From: Nocardia farcinica
GTDB lineage: Bacteria; Actinomycetota; Actinomycetes; Mycobacteriales; Mycobacteriaceae
DNA length: 64,000 bases
Assembly (NCBI RefSeq): GCF_001182745.1
Contig: NZ_LN868938.1
Coordinates: 2,542,001 to 2,606,000 of the forward strand
Reading direction: 5' to 3'
Position numbers and translations under genes: made by a program. Position 1 is the stretch's first letter. Each line of letters opens with the position of its first letter. Below the pieces are notes generated by a model. It saw only the letters and a list, made by a program, of their open reading frames with translations. It did no database searches and had not been told where the DNA came from. Shown piece after piece: positions 10,407 to 19,163 of this stretch.

Positions 10407-10790
10407 GTGACGAGAACCTCCGCCGCACTCGCGGTAAGCACCACCCTGTTCGCCCTGCTCATCGCGGGCTGTGGCGACAACGCCGATGATGCCGGCGCCC
10501 CGGGCACCAGCTCCTCCCCCGCCGCGTCCGCCCCGGCGGGCAGCGTCCCCGACACCGCCAAGGCGGGCATGTTCGTGGTCAGCTACCGCAGCGCCTTCCC
10601 CAAGCTCGCCGAGGGGCGCAGCGACGCCCAGATCGCCGAGTTGTTCACCGGCACCTGCTCCGACATCACCGGCGGCAAGTCCGAGGACGCCGTGGTCGAC
10701 GGCATCGTCGAGCGCACCGGCTCCGGCGGCACCGCCGCCACCACCGAGGAAGCCCGCGCGATCTACACCACCGCCAAGTACATGTGCTGA
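10407..10790 (+). CDS. Putative lipoprotein, DUF732-like
   Basis: 127 residues with a GTG start. The signal peptide has hydrophobic core LAVSTTLFALLIAG and lipobox IAGC (Cys-22). A short Ala/Ser/Pro linker is followed by a helical domain with FVVSYRSAFPKL, SDAQIAELFTGTCSDI and a final Cys (TAKYMC), so two Cys may pair. The shape resembles DUF732 exported proteins common in mycobacteria, but the match is by eye and weak. It ends about 70 bases before the 3' end of the RNase P RNA gene on the other strand. Confidence 0.75.
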   Translation: MTRTSAALAVSTTLFALLIAGCGDNADDAGAPGTSSSPAASAPAGSVPDTAKAGMFVVSYRSAFPKLAEGRSDAQIAELFTGTCSDITGGKSEDAVVDGIVERTGSGGTAATTEEARAIYTTAKYMC

Positions 10791-10860
10791 TGCCCCCGGC
10801 GCACCGCCGGCCGCGGCGGTGCGCCCCGAAAAGCGTTCCGCGCCAGGGCGATCCGGCGGG

Positions 10861-11284
<424 letters not shown>

Positions 11285-11353
11285 CTGTCCAGACTACCCG
11301 CCGCGCCCGCCCCGGCCGGTGGGCGGGCCCGTCCGCCAGTACGGTTAGGGCTC

Positions 11354-12241
11354 ATGGAACGTCTCGAGGTCAGTTTCGTCTCAGGGGGCCAGCAGTGCGC
11401 CGCCTGGCTGTATCCTCCCGCAGGCGTCCCCAAGCCCCGCCCGCTCGTGGTGATGGGGCACGGTCTGGGGGGCACGCGGGACATGGGGCTCGACAGGTAC
11501 GCCCGCCGATTCGCCGCCGCCGGGATGGGCGTGCTGGTGTTCGACTACCGGCACTTCGGCGCCAGCGAGGGCGACCCGCGGCAACTGCTGCACATCGGTA
11601 AGCAGCGCGAGGATTGGCGCGCGGCCATCGCCTTCGCCCGCACCCTGCGCGGCATCGACAAGACCCGGATCGCCCTGTGGGGCACATCCTTCGGCGCGGG
11701 TCACGTGCTCACCGTGGCCCCCGAGGACGACTACATCGCCGCCGTGGTGGCGCAGGTGCCGTTCACCAGCGGCTGGGCGTCGGCGTGGGCCAAAGGGCCG
11801 ACGAGCCTGACCAAGGTCGCCACCATCGCCGCCACCGATCTGGTGATCGGGTCGCTGCGCCGCAAACCGGTCCGGATCCGGCTGGCCGGGCGCAAACGCG
11901 CCGCCGCGCTGATGAGCGCCCCCGACGTACCGGAGGGCTACGGCAGGCTCGCCGAGGAGAGCGCGACCTACGAACCGAAAGTGGCCGCCCGGGTGGCTTT
12001 CTCCGCGCTGTTCGACGCACCGGGCAAGCACGCCAAGGAGTTGAAGATGCCGGTGTTCTACGCGATCGCCGACAACGATTCCGTGGCCCCGGTCGAACCG
12101 GCGCTCAAAGCCGCGGAGCGCACCAAACACGCGGTGGTCAAACGGTATCCGGTGGGGCATTTCGAGGTCTATTTCGACGACGTCTTCGAACAGGCCGTCT
12201 ACGACCAGACCGAATTCCTGGTCTCGGTGTTGCGGCCGTGA
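11354..12241 (+). CDS. Alpha/beta hydrolase (dienelactone hydrolase/peptidase S9-like)
   Basis: 295 residues from the ATG at 11354. The frame is open further upstream but that part lies over rnpB. Hydrolase features: HGLGGTRDMG oxyanion region, FDYRHFGASEG, nucleophile elbow GTSFGAG with Ser-112, YAIADNDSVAP carrying the acid, and YPVGHFEVYF carrying the His. A helical lid lies at about residues 135-210. The class is often annotated as acetylxylan esterase- or lysophospholipase-like, but the substrate is unknown. A bidirectional hairpin follows at 12250. Confidence 0.88.
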   Translation: MERLEVSFVSGGQQCAAWLYPPAGVPKPRPLVVMGHGLGGTRDMGLDRYARRFAAAGMGVLVFDYRHFGASEGDPRQLLHIGKQREDWRAAIAFARTLRGIDKTRIALWGTSFGAGHVLTVAPEDDYIAAVVAQVPFTSGWASAWAKGPTSLTKVATIAATDLVIGSLRRKPVRIRLAGRKRAAALMSAPDVPEGYGRLAEESATYEPKVAARVAFSALFDAPGKHAKELKMPVFYAIADNDSVAPVEPALKAAERTKHAVVKRYPVGHFEVYFDDVFEQAVYDQTEFLVSVLRP

Positions 12242-12249
12242 ATTCCGGC

Positions 12250-12274
12250 CCGCCCCGCACTCAACGCGGGGCGG
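12250..12274. terminator. Bidirectional hairpin between convergent genes
   Basis: A 9-bp stem (CCGCCCCGC / GCGGGGCGG) with loop ACTCAAC overlaps the last codons of the YihY-type gene and follows the hydrolase stop. It could end transcription from both sides. Confidence 0.6.
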
Positions 12275-13241
12275 CGTCCGGGTCGTCGTCCCAGTCGTCC
12301 CGGGGCGGCAGAAACGGCTCCTGGTCGGGCGGCAGGCCCTGCTCGATCCGGCGCCCGCGGGCCAATTCGGCATCGAATTCCGCACCGAGCAGGACCGCGA
12401 CGTTCGATATCCACACCCAGACCAGGAACACCGCGAGACCGCCGAGTGAGCCGTACACCTTGTTGTAGGAACCGAAATTCGCGACGTAGAAGGCGAAACC
12501 GGCCGAGGCGAGCACCCACACCAGCACGGCCAGCACACTGCCCGGACTCAACCACCGGAAGCCGGGCTGGCGCGCGTTCGGCGCCACCCAGTACAGCAGC
12601 GCGAAGGCGAGGCTGACCAGTACGGCCAGCACCGGCCACTTCGCCACCTCCCACACCGCGACCGCGGTCGGTCCCAGGCCGAGCCAGTCACCGGCCCGGC
12701 GCGCGACGCCGCCGGTGGCCACCACGCCCACGGCGGTCACCGCGATCAGCACCACCATCGCCGCGGTGAGACCGACCCGCACCGGCACCGTCTTCCACAG
12801 CGGGCGCCCCTCCTCCACCTCGTAGATGGCGTTGGCGGCGCGCATGAACGCCCCGATGTAGCCCGAGGCCGTCCACAACGCCGTCGCCACGCCGAACAGC
12901 GCCATCGGCCCGGCCAGGCTGCTCGCGCCGCGCAACTCCCCGATGGCGTCGACGAGCAGCTGGGTACCGCTGCCCGGACCGATCTCGCGGATGCTCGTCA
13001 CCAGTTCGTCGGTGGCCGTGGGGCTGAGCGCGCCGAGCAGTGCGGTGAGCACGATGATGCCCGGAAAGACCGACAGGACACTGTAATAGGTGAGCGCCGC
13101 GGCCCAGTCGGTGACGTTGTCGGCGCGGAACTCGGTCACCGTGCGCCGCAACACGCCCCACCAGGATCGCCAGTTCAGCCGCGCGGGCCCGCCGGACCAG
13201 TCCAGCGCGGGACCATGCCGCACCGCCGTCTCGGAACTCAT
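12261..13241 (-). CDS. YihY/virulence factor BrkB family inner membrane protein
   Basis: 326 residues with about six membrane segments after a cytoplasmic N-terminus. Family signatures include ADNVTDWAAALTYYSVLSVFPG near residue 45 and the final segments FYVANFGSYNKVYGSLGGLA and VFLVWVWISNVAVLLGAEFD. These proteins were once mislabelled ribonuclease BN; transport function is undetermined. An acidic/Arg-rich tail follows the last helix. The ATG at 13241 is supported by a GGAGGTGAG ribosome site nine bases upstream. Confidence 0.92.
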   Translation of the reverse strand: MSSETAVRHGPALDWSGGPARLNWRSWWGVLRRTVTEFRADNVTDWAAALTYYSVLSVFPGIIVLTALLGALSPTATDELVTSIREIGPGSGTQLLVDAIGELRGASSLAGPMALFGVATALWTASGYIGAFMRAANAIYEVEEGRPLWKTVPVRVGLTAAMVVLIAVTAVGVVATGGVARRAGDWLGLGPTAVAVWEVAKWPVLAVLVSLAFALLYWVAPNARQPGFRWLSPGSVLAVLVWVLASAGFAFYVANFGSYNKVYGSLGGLAVFLVWVWISNVAVLLGAEFDAELARGRRIEQGLPPDQEPFLPPRDDWDDDPDAAPR

Positions 13242-13366
13242 CAGACACTCACCTCCGACATCGCGGGCGGCATACCCGGGTCGCACCGTGCCAAACCGGA
13301 ACAGCGGTCCGGACAAACCAATTCGCCCCCGCACCGGACGGCACAGGGGCGAATCGGGGGGGACGG

Positions 13367-14071
13367 TCAGGCCGTGCGGAAGCCCGCGCCGACGCCGCCG
13401 ATGGCGTCCACGGCGGTGAGGATCACCTCGATCGGCGCGAAATAGGCGGGCGAGTGAATGGGGTTGGCGGAGCTGCTGCACGGCAGATCGAAGCGGATGC
13501 CCGAGATGCCGGTGACCCGGCCCTGGTTCATCCCGACCAGCCGGTCACCGACGGTCACCGGGCCACCCGAATCGCCCGGCTTCGAGCAGGCCTGGTTGAG
13601 CGTGACGGTCTCGTCCAGATTTCCCCACACCACCCCGCAACCGGATCCGCTGGTGCGGCCGTTCGAACACACCGTCGTGCCCGGCGTCGGCGTCGCGCCC
13701 AGGCCGTTGATGGTGGTCGGGCCGACCGTGCGCACCGGCGTCACCTTCGCCGGATCGAACTGCAACACAGCGAAATCCAAGCCCTCCCCGTTGTCGGAGT
13801 AGGCGACCACACCGACGACACCCGCGTCCAGCGCCGACTCCGCCGCCAGCCGGGCCCCGGTGGGGGCGCAGTGCCCGGCGGTGAGACCGACCAACCGGTT
13901 CGCGTTGTCGTAGCCGATCGCCGTCAGCGAGCACGCCGAATTGTTCTCGAAGATCAGTCCCGAGCCGCCGCCCAGCACCGCTCCCCCCGGTGCGGCCTGC
14001 GCCGCCCCCGTGACGGCCGTGCCCACACCCGCGACGACGGCCGCCGCGGCCGCCATCCACCTCAACCTCAC
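13367..14071 (-). CDS. Secreted S1-family trypsin-like serine protease
   Basis: 234 residues. The GTG start at 14071 follows AGGGAG and gives a clean signal peptide (MRLRWMAAAAAVVAG, then VGTAVTGAAQAAPGG). The catalytic triad is visible: His-67 in LTAGHCA, Asp-99 in GLDFAVLQF, and Ser-168 in KPGDSGGPV. Six Cys in the mature part can form the usual disulfides of the streptogrisin-like secreted proteases. There is no long pro-region, so it may be active without prodomain removal. The upstream frame to 14524 lacks a signal peptide and is rejected. Confidence 0.9.
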   Translation of the reverse strand: MRLRWMAAAAAVVAGVGTAVTGAAQAAPGGAVLGGGSGLIFENNSACSLTAIGYDNANRLVGLTAGHCAPTGARLAAESALDAGVVGVVAYSDNGEGLDFAVLQFDPAKVTPVRTVGPTTINGLGATPTPGTTVCSNGRTSGSGCGVVWGNLDETVTLNQACSKPGDSGGPVTVGDRLVGMNQGRVTGISGIRFDLPCSSSANPIHSPAYFAPIEVILTAVDAIGGVGAGFRTA

Positions 14072-14235
14072 AGCAGTTACTCCCTCTCGAATACCCAAGA
14101 CCGCACGCGGATTCGTCCCGCCACGCGGACAACGGCGCCGCTGCCGGTCCACGCTCGCGACAACCTTCGCATGCGGGCGGCGCCATGGATACCCATTTGC
14201 CCGAACCCGGCCGCTCCGGGGCCGGCCGGGGCCGG

Positions 14236-15456
14236 TCAGGCCAGATAGGAGGTGTCGTTGACCAGGCGCACGGACGAGCCGCCGTCCGGATAGAACTCCG
14301 CGATCGACAGCGAGGCCAGATCCAGGTGCAGCCGGTAGAGCAGCGACGGGCCGACCCCGAGCGCGAGCTGCAACAACGTCTTGATCGGCGTCACGTGACT
14401 GACCACCACCAGGTTGCGTCCCGGATACAAGGCGACCAGATCGCGCCGCGCCGCCTCCACCCGGGCCCGCACCTGATCGAAACTCTCGCCGCCCGGGGCG
14501 GGCACCGACGGATCGCCCAGCCACGCGGCATGCAGTTCGGGGTCGCGCTCGGCGGCCTCACGGAAGGTGAGGCCCTCCCATTCGCCGAAATCGGTCTCGA
14601 TCAACCCGTCGTCGGTCTGCACGTCGACGCCGAGCGCGGCGGCCGCGGCCTCGGCGGTCTGCCGGGCGCGGCCGAGCGGCGAGGTGATCACCGCGGCGAT
14701 CCCGCCCTTGGCGGCCAGCATCTTCGCCGCGCGGGCCGCCTGCTCGCGACCCAGCTCGGTCAACGGCGGATTGCCGCGACCGGAGTAACGGCGCTGCACG
14801 GACAGCTCGGTCTGACCGTGCCGCAGCAGCAGCAGGCGGGTCGGACGCCCGGTGGCGCCGGTCCAGCCGGGGGCCGGGTCGGCGGGGGTGTCGGGGAGCA
14901 CGCGGGTGTCGGCAGTTCCGCTGTCCGGAAGGGCGGCCGCGCCCTCGCCGGTCGCCGCCGGACCAGGACGTGCGGCTCCACGGTGCGCGCCGAGATCGGT
15001 GGGCGCGTGGCCCGCGTCGCGGGCGGTGCGCACCTCCTCGACCACGGCCGCGTCGTCCATCGCCTCGTTCGCCAAGCGGTCGGCGTGTGCGTTCTGCGCG
15101 CGCGGGATCCAGGTGAAGGTGACCGCGTCGAACCCGGCCACCAACCGTCGGGCGCGATCGGCCAGCGGGATCATCGCCGCGTGCTTGACCTTCCAGCGGC
15201 CCGACATCTGCTCGACCACCAGCTTGGAGTCCATCCGCACGTCCACCGTGCGCGCGCCAAGCTCGGCAGCCGCCTCCAGCCCGGCGATCAGCCCGCGGTA
15301 CTCGGCGACATTGTTCGTCGCGATGCCGACACTCTCACGCCGCTCGGCCAGCACCGCCACATGGTCGGCGTCGAACACCACCGCGCCGTACCCGGCAGGC
15401 CCCGGATTGCCTCGCGACCCGCCGTCGGCCTCGACGATCACCTTCGGGTAGGACAT
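14236..15456 (-). CDS. Bifunctional RNase H / acid phosphatase (histidine phosphatase)
   Basis: 406 residues, two enzymes in one chain as in M. tuberculosis Rv2228c. Residues 1-140 are a type I RNase H: VEADGGSRGNPGPAG with the first Asp, NNVAEYRGLIAGLEAA with the Glu, RMDSKLVVEQMSGRWK, and RAQNAHADRLANEA with the last acidic residue. After a Pro/Gly/Ala linker, residues about 205-400 are a histidine phosphatase with LLLLRHGQTELS, GRARQTAEA, and VVVSHVTPIKTLL carrying the second catalytic His. The RNase H half removes RNA from hybrids. The ATG lies 4 bases after the zinc-ribbon gene stop. Confidence 0.95.
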   Translation of the reverse strand: MSYPKVIVEADGGSRGNPGPAGYGAVVFDADHVAVLAERRESVGIATNNVAEYRGLIAGLEAAAELGARTVDVRMDSKLVVEQMSGRWKVKHAAMIPLADRARRLVAGFDAVTFTWIPRAQNAHADRLANEAMDDAAVVEEVRTARDAGHAPTDLGAHRGAARPGPAATGEGAAALPDSGTADTRVLPDTPADPAPGWTGATGRPTRLLLLRHGQTELSVQRRYSGRGNPPLTELGREQAARAAKMLAAKGGIAAVITSPLGRARQTAEAAAAALGVDVQTDDGLIETDFGEWEGLTFREAAERDPELHAAWLGDPSVPAPGGESFDQVRARVEAARRDLVALYPGRNLVVVSHVTPIKTLLQLALGVGPSLLYRLHLDLASLSIAEFYPDGGSSVRLVNDTSYLA

Positions 15457-15460
15457 GGCC

Positions 15461-16198
15461 TCACAAACCGGATTCCTTGGTACGCACCAGGATCGCGCCG
15501 CACTCCGGGCAGCGCACGACCTCGTCCGCCGCGGTCTTGGCGATGCGCGCGATCTCGCCGCGATCCAACTCGATCCGGCACGCGCCGCACCGGCGCGCCT
15601 GCAGCAGCGCCGCCCCCACCCCGCGCTGCGCGCGCTGCCGGTCGTAGATGGCCAACAGCTCGTCGGGGAACAACCCCACCAGTTCGCCGCGATCGTTCTC
15701 GCACCGGGCCTGCGCCACGTCCAGGTCGGCCAGCGCCTCGTCACGCTGCCGCTGCGCGTCGGCCAGCTCCTGCTCGGTCCTGGTCAGCTGCGCACCGGCA
15801 TGATCGTGATCCGACGCCGAGGCCTCCCGCCGCTCCATCACCTCGAGCAGTTCGTCCTCGAGCACCCCGCGCCGCCGCTCCAGGCTGCCCAGCTCGTGCT
15901 GGATCTCCGACAGCTGCTTGGCACCCACCGACCCCGAGGTCAGCATCCCCCGGTCGCGCTCCTCACGCTTGCGGACCGCCTCGATCTCGCCCTCCAGCTT
16001 CTTGATGTCGCGGTCCAGATCGTCGAGCACGATCTCCACCTTCACCGCGGCATCCTTGTGCTCGTTGCGCCGCGCCTCCAGCCGCGCCACCTCCTGCTGC
16101 TCCGGCAGCACCGTGCGCCGGTGCGCGATCCGCGTCAGTTCGGCGTCGACAGCCGCGAGCTGAAGCAGCTTGGCCTGGATCGATGGTTCGACATTCAA
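15461..16198 (-). CDS. Coiled-coil zinc-ribbon protein (CT398/C4-type family)
   Basis: 245 residues: a long antiparallel coiled coil (residues about 5-180, rich in Leu/Glu/Arg) followed by a C4 zinc ribbon with RRCGACRIEL and VRCPECGAILVR. It matches the M. tuberculosis Rv2229c type, which precedes the RNase H gene there as here. The start is taken as TTG at 16198, which follows an AGGAG site; family proteins start with a similar VEPSIQAKLLQLAAVD segment. Proposed roles include RNA-associated or chaperone-like functions; none is established to my knowledge. Its other mycobacterial neighbour, Nif3, is displaced here by 7 kb. Confidence 0.88.
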   Translation of the reverse strand: MNVEPSIQAKLLQLAAVDAELTRIAHRRTVLPEQQEVARLEARRNEHKDAAVKVEIVLDDLDRDIKKLEGEIEAVRKREERDRGMLTSGSVGAKQLSEIQHELGSLERRRGVLEDELLEVMERREASASDHDHAGAQLTRTEQELADAQRQRDEALADLDVAQARCENDRGELVGLFPDELLAIYDRQRAQRGVGAALLQARRCGACRIELDRGEIARIAKTAADEVVRCPECGAILVRTKESGL

Positions 16199-16232
16199 CG
16201 GGGGCGAACTCCTGCACACTATGGACGGATGC

Positions 16233-16432
16233 GGCCACCGGCCACCCCGGCAACCAAGCCTCGAGCGTACCCCGCAGGCCGCCGCCTCCCCCGCGAACCC
16301 GGACCACGCGCCCTTCGCCACCCGTTTCCCACCCGAACAGCGGAACCGATCAGCCCCCGCCCGCGTCCTATAGTTACGCCGAGAGTTAGGCCGACAGTCC
16401 CGACGCCGCCAGGGGGAACCATGCGAATCGCC
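16233..16432 (+). repeat. Promoter-leader repeat R1 of the lipoprotein array
   Basis: The first of four related blocks of about 180-210 bp, each ending in a DUF3558 lipoprotein start. Shared landmarks in order: GGCCACC, CCCGGCAACCAAGCCTCGAG, GGAACC, CGTCCTATAG, then a leader of about 50 bases (GCCGAGAGTTAGGCCGACAG, TCCCGACGCCGCCAGGGGGA, ACC) that is almost base-for-base identical in all four. This copy is the divergent intergenic region shared with the zinc-ribbon gene and is probably the ancestral one. Confidence 0.85.
16342..16367 (+). promoter_or_regulatory. ECF-type promoter (SigM-like), array copy 1
   Basis: GGAACC at 16342-16347, a 16-base spacer, and CGTC at 16364-16367. The same two boxes with the same spacing precede all four lipoprotein genes. 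This agrees with the GGAAC / CGTC pattern recalled for M. tuberculosis SigM and some other ECF sigma factors. A TATAGT hexamer overlapping the -10 side could alternatively serve the housekeeping sigma factor. Confidence 0.6.
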
Positions 16433-16963
16433 CATCGATCGCGCGTCGCGTCGTTTGCGGTGATCGCAGCCGCGGTCGCTGTCACCGCCTGTGGGACGAC
16501 CGTCGATGGAACGCCGACGGAGTCGGCAGCAAAGCCCAGCGATGTGCAGTTCAATCCCTGCACGGACATCTCCGACGACGTCCTTCGCGGCACTGGTGTC
16601 GATCCCGCATCGAAGGACGTGGTAACTGACGCCGCAGGCCCCTCGGCATGGCGAATCTGCTCATGGGACGCGATCGACCTGCCCTATTACCTGGTCGTCG
16701 CATCGAGTATCAATACCGTCGCAGACGTCAGGAACAATGACAAAGAAACCGGATTCCGCGAGGTGGCCATCGGTCCCCGGACGGGTCTTGTGCACCAGGA
16801 CAAGTCGGACACGAAAGGCACCGATTGCCGCGTGGCAATCCCCGCGGAGCAAGGAATGTTCGTTATCAGTGCTTCATGGAGGACGTCGAAGACCATCACT
16901 CGTGATCGGTGCGAACTGGCGATCGGCCACGCTAAAGACCTCGAGCCGCATCTGCCGGACTGA
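16421..16963 (+). CDS. DUF3558 lipoprotein, array copy 1
   Basis: 180 residues. The signal peptide ends in VTAC (lipid-anchored Cys-24), so the protein is tethered outside the membrane. The mature part has the DUF3558 layout: FNPCTDISDDVLRGTGVDP, WRICSWDAIDLPYYL, CRVAIPAEQGMFV and RDRCELAIGHAKDLEPHLP, with four Cys able to form two disulfides. This copy has the least similar signal peptide (MRIAHRSRVASF) of the four. An AGGGGGA ribosome site precedes the ATG. It is followed after 44 bases by the small helical protein gene, so it begins a three-gene unit whose third gene is broken. Confidence 0.9.
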   Translation: MRIAHRSRVASFAVIAAAVAVTACGTTVDGTPTESAAKPSDVQFNPCTDISDDVLRGTGVDPASKDVVTDAAGPSAWRICSWDAIDLPYYLVVASSINTVADVRNNDKETGFREVAIGPRTGLVHQDKSDTKGTDCRVAIPAEQGMFVISASWRTSKTITRDRCELAIGHAKDLEPHLPD

Positions 16964-17007
16964 TCGATCGGTAACGACGGCAGAGCTCGACTGGACAGGG
17001 GCAGTTC

Positions 17008-17412
17008 GTGGCGGACGACACACAAACGCAGCAGGTCACGTGGACGCAGTTGAAAGAGCAAGCAGTCTCCGGTGAACTGCGGATGGATCCCGATCTCGGG
17101 GCAGCACTGCACCAGCGCTGCGAAGCCTTACTGGGCGAACTCGATGCCCTCACCAGAAGCGCCAAACAACTCGCATATCTGTCCGGCTACGGCGGTCTTC
17201 CTTCAGCGCTCGACCTGAAGGTGAAGTTCGAGAAAAAGGCTGACGGCGGTGGTCAGCACGACGCCGACGACTCGGCGGTCAGACGGTTGGAGCAGCACAT
17301 CGAAATCGTCAAATTGATGAGGGACACCTACGCCGCCGCGATCGGCAAACTCCAGCAGACCGATCAATCCGCGGCAGGCGAGATGAATGCGCACACCGAG
17401 GGGGTCGGCTGA
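17008..17412 (+). CDS. Small helical protein of the ESX-type locus, copy 1
   Basis: 134 residues with a GTG start. It is all-helical in appearance with no membrane segment or signal peptide. The core QLKEQAVSGELRMDPDLG, HQRCEALLGELDAL and LAYLSGYGGLPSALDL is shared with the second copy at 19994; by eye well over half the residues match. Its stop overlaps the ATG of the next gene (TGATG), exactly as in the second unit, where the partner is an intact PPE/WXG100-like gene. The size and pairing recall PE or EsxA-like partners of PPE proteins, but it has no WxG or PE motif, so a secretion-partner role is inference. Confidence 0.8.
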   Translation: MADDTQTQQVTWTQLKEQAVSGELRMDPDLGAALHQRCEALLGELDALTRSAKQLAYLSGYGGLPSALDLKVKFEKKADGGGQHDADDSAVRRLEQHIEIVKLMRDTYAAAIGKLQQTDQSAAGEMNAHTEGVG

Positions 17413-17552
17413 TGGTTGCGGGGCTGGACATCGTCAAGGCGGCGCTGGCCGGGCAGCCGGTTCTGGCCGGGGGCGTGGACGGGCACCAGAAGTCGGCGGA
17501 GAACAACGCACGGGACGAGATCAACGCGGGGGCGGACGGCTGGCATGGATAA
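17412..17552 (+). pseudogene. Truncated PPE/WXG100-like gene, unit 1
   Basis: A 46-codon remnant. Residues 1-36 match the start of the intact gene at 20398 (MVAGLDIVKAALAGQ, GVDGHQKSAENNARDE). It then jumps in frame to INAGADGW, which in the intact protein lies about 70 residues further on, and stops two codons later. The internal gap is an in-frame deletion. The right edge at GADGW coincides with the start of repeat R2, marking a tandem-duplication junction. Confidence 0.8.
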
Positions 17553-17556
17553 ATAC

Positions 17557-17740
17557 GGCCACCGACCACCCCGACAACCAAGCCTCGAGCGTACCCCGGC
17601 ACATGCCCCCGCCCCGTCAACCCGGACCACACGCCCCCACAATAGTGGAACCGATCGGCCCCCGACCACGTCCTAAAGTTACGCCGAGAGTTAGGCCGAC
17701 AGTCCCGACGCCGCCAGGGGGAACCATGCGCACCGCCGTA
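17557..17740 (+). repeat. Promoter-leader repeat R2 of the lipoprotein array
   Basis: The second copy. It carries the R1 landmarks, including CAAGCCTCGAGCGTACCCCGG and the near-identical 50-base leader. Its left edge abuts the truncated PPE-like remnant through CATGGATAAATACGGCC, nearly the same junction as at R3 (CATGGATAGATACGGCC). Confidence 0.85.
17647..17672 (+). promoter_or_regulatory. ECF-type promoter (SigM-like), array copy 2
   Basis: GGAACC at 17647-17652, 16 bases, then CGTC at 17669-17672, followed by CTAAAGTT. The boxes and spacing are identical to the other three copies although the spacer sequence differs. Confidence 0.6.
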
Positions 17741-18262
17741 GTCCTACGCGCCACCATCGCCGCCGTCGGGGTTGTGGGGGTGATGGGGTGTGGAGCGACC
17801 GTCGATGGAGCGGCGACGACCGCCGGTGACAGCTCCGGCAACGTCACATTCAATCCGTGTACGGATCTCCCGGACGACGTTCTCCGGAGCACCGGCGTCG
17901 ACCCGTCGACGAAGCGAGTCACCACCGACGCGGCCGGCTCGTCGTCCTGGCGAATCTGCAACTGGGAAGCGATCGACCTGCCTTACTACCTCTCGGTCGC
18001 GTCGACCAGCCATACGCAGGAAGAGTCGCGCAACAATCCCAAATTGACCGGATTCCGTGACATCACGATCGGCCCGCGCCAGGCTCTGATTTACCAGGAC
18101 AAGGTCGATTCCCGCGGCAACATCTGCTACGTGAGCCTTCCCGCGGCCCAGGGGATGTTCGAGGTGGCTGCCTCCTGGCGGGCGTCCCAGCCCATCACGG
18201 CAAACCGGTGCGAATTGGCTGTCGAACACGCCAAAGACCTCGAGCCGGTTCTTCCGAAATAA
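17726..18262 (+). CDS. DUF3558 lipoprotein, array copy 2
   Basis: 178 residues. The signal peptide MRTAVVLRATIAAVGVV with lipobox VMGC (Cys-22) is nearly the same as in copies 3 and 4. The mature part keeps the four Cys (FNPCTDLPDDVL, WRICNWEAIDLPYYL, NICYVSLPAAQGMFE, ANRCELAVEHAKDLEP). By eye it is closer to copy 3 than to copy 1 in the central SVASTSHTQEESR region. No helical-protein gene follows; only an 18-codon fusion remnant remains downstream. Confidence 0.9.
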   Translation: MRTAVVLRATIAAVGVVGVMGCGATVDGAATTAGDSSGNVTFNPCTDLPDDVLRSTGVDPSTKRVTTDAAGSSSWRICNWEAIDLPYYLSVASTSHTQEESRNNPKLTGFRDITIGPRQALIYQDKVDSRGNICYVSLPAAQGMFEVAASWRASQPITANRCELAVEHAKDLEPVLPK

Positions 18263-18308
18263 CCGGGAGTGCTTCGGACTCACGCTGACGAAGTACCGGG
18301 AGGAATCG

Positions 18309-18365
18309 ATGGCTGACGGCGCACGGGACGAGATCATCGCGGGGGCGGACGGCTGGCATGGATAG
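18309..18365 (+). pseudogene. Fused remnant of helical-protein and PPE-like genes, unit 2
   Basis: An 18-codon frame reading MADGARDEIIAGADGWHG. It appears to join the first codons of a small helical gene (MAD) to the ARDE and INAGADGW segments of the PPE-like remnant, ending at the same GADGWHG junction as unit 1. A larger deletion has therefore removed nearly both genes of this unit. Confidence 0.65.
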
Positions 18366-18369
18366 ATAC

Positions 18370-18575
18370 GGCCACCGACGACCCCGGCAACCAAGCCTCG
18401 AGCGTACCCCGGCGCATGCCCCCGCCCCGTCAACCCGGACCACATGTCCTCCCCCCAACAGTGGAACCGATCGCCCGCCGACCACGTCCTAAAGTTGCGC
18501 CGAGAGTTAGGCCGACAGTCCCGACGCCGCCAGGGGGAACCATGCGAATCGCCGTAGTCCTACGCGCCATCATCG
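18370..18575 (+). repeat. Promoter-leader repeat R3 of the lipoprotein array
   Basis: The third copy, with the same landmark order as R1 and R2. Identity with R4 extends through the first 13 or so codons of the lipoprotein (ATGCGAATCGCCGTAGTCCT and on). Confidence 0.85.
18463..18488 (+). promoter_or_regulatory. ECF-type promoter (SigM-like), array copy 3
   Basis: GGAACC at 18463-18468, 16 bases, CGTC at 18485-18488, then CTAAAGTT. Conserved boxes with a diverged spacer. Confidence 0.6.
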
Positions 18576-19087
18576 CCGCCGTGGGGGTCGTCGGGGTCGT
18601 GGGGTGTGGAACGACCGTCGACGGAGCGGCGACGACACCGACAATTGCCGGTGAATCTGACGGGGCGGAGCTATTCAACCCCTGTTCGGAGGTGCCGGAC
18701 GAGTGGCTACGGGAAACCGGCCTCGACCCGGCCACGAAGACCGTGACGACAGACCCGCAAGGGGAATCCATGTGGCGGATATGCGGCTGGTACGCAGTGG
18801 ACGGGCCTTACCGGGTCGACATCATTTCGACCAGCCATACGCAAGCCGAGTCCAGGGCGAACGCGAAGCTGACCGGTTTCCAGGAAGTTGCGCTCGGGTC
18901 GAGGTCGGGCCTGATCTACAAGGACAAGTCCGACGAGCTCGAACTGAGCTGCTACGTCAGCTTGCCCGCGCAACAGGGCATGTTCGAGATCGCTGTCGGC
19001 TGGCGAGCCTCACAACCTGTCACAGCAGACCGTTGCGAACTCGCGGTGGAACATGCCAAAGACCTCGAACCCCACCTTCCCCGATGA
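18542..19087 (+). CDS. DUF3558 lipoprotein, array copy 3
   Basis: 181 residues. The signal peptide has lipobox VVGC (Cys-22). The mature protein is the most diverged of the four: FNPCSEVPDEWLRETGLDP, WRICGWYAVDGPYRVDIIST, LSCYVSLPAQQGMFE, ADRCELAVEHAKDLEPHLP. All four Cys are kept while surface segments differ, which fits paralogues diversifying on a constant fold. Downstream lies an inverted scrap of the PPE-like gene. Confidence 0.9.
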   Translation: MRIAVVLRAIIAAVGVVGVVGCGTTVDGAATTPTIAGESDGAELFNPCSEVPDEWLRETGLDPATKTVTTDPQGESMWRICGWYAVDGPYRVDIISTSHTQAESRANAKLTGFQEVALGSRSGLIYKDKSDELELSCYVSLPAQQGMFEIAVGWRASQPVTADRCELAVEHAKDLEPHLPR

Positions 19088-19163
19088 CGGCGGCACGACG
19101 GTGCAGGACCGAGATCGTGAACGGGAGGCCCGATGAAGTGGACGCATCGGTTCATACAGGCCA

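Noticed and set aside
15455..16420. Large plus-strand frame leading into the first lipoprotein
   Set aside because: It is the shadow of the zinc-ribbon gene; the signal peptide and ribosome site place the real start at 16421.
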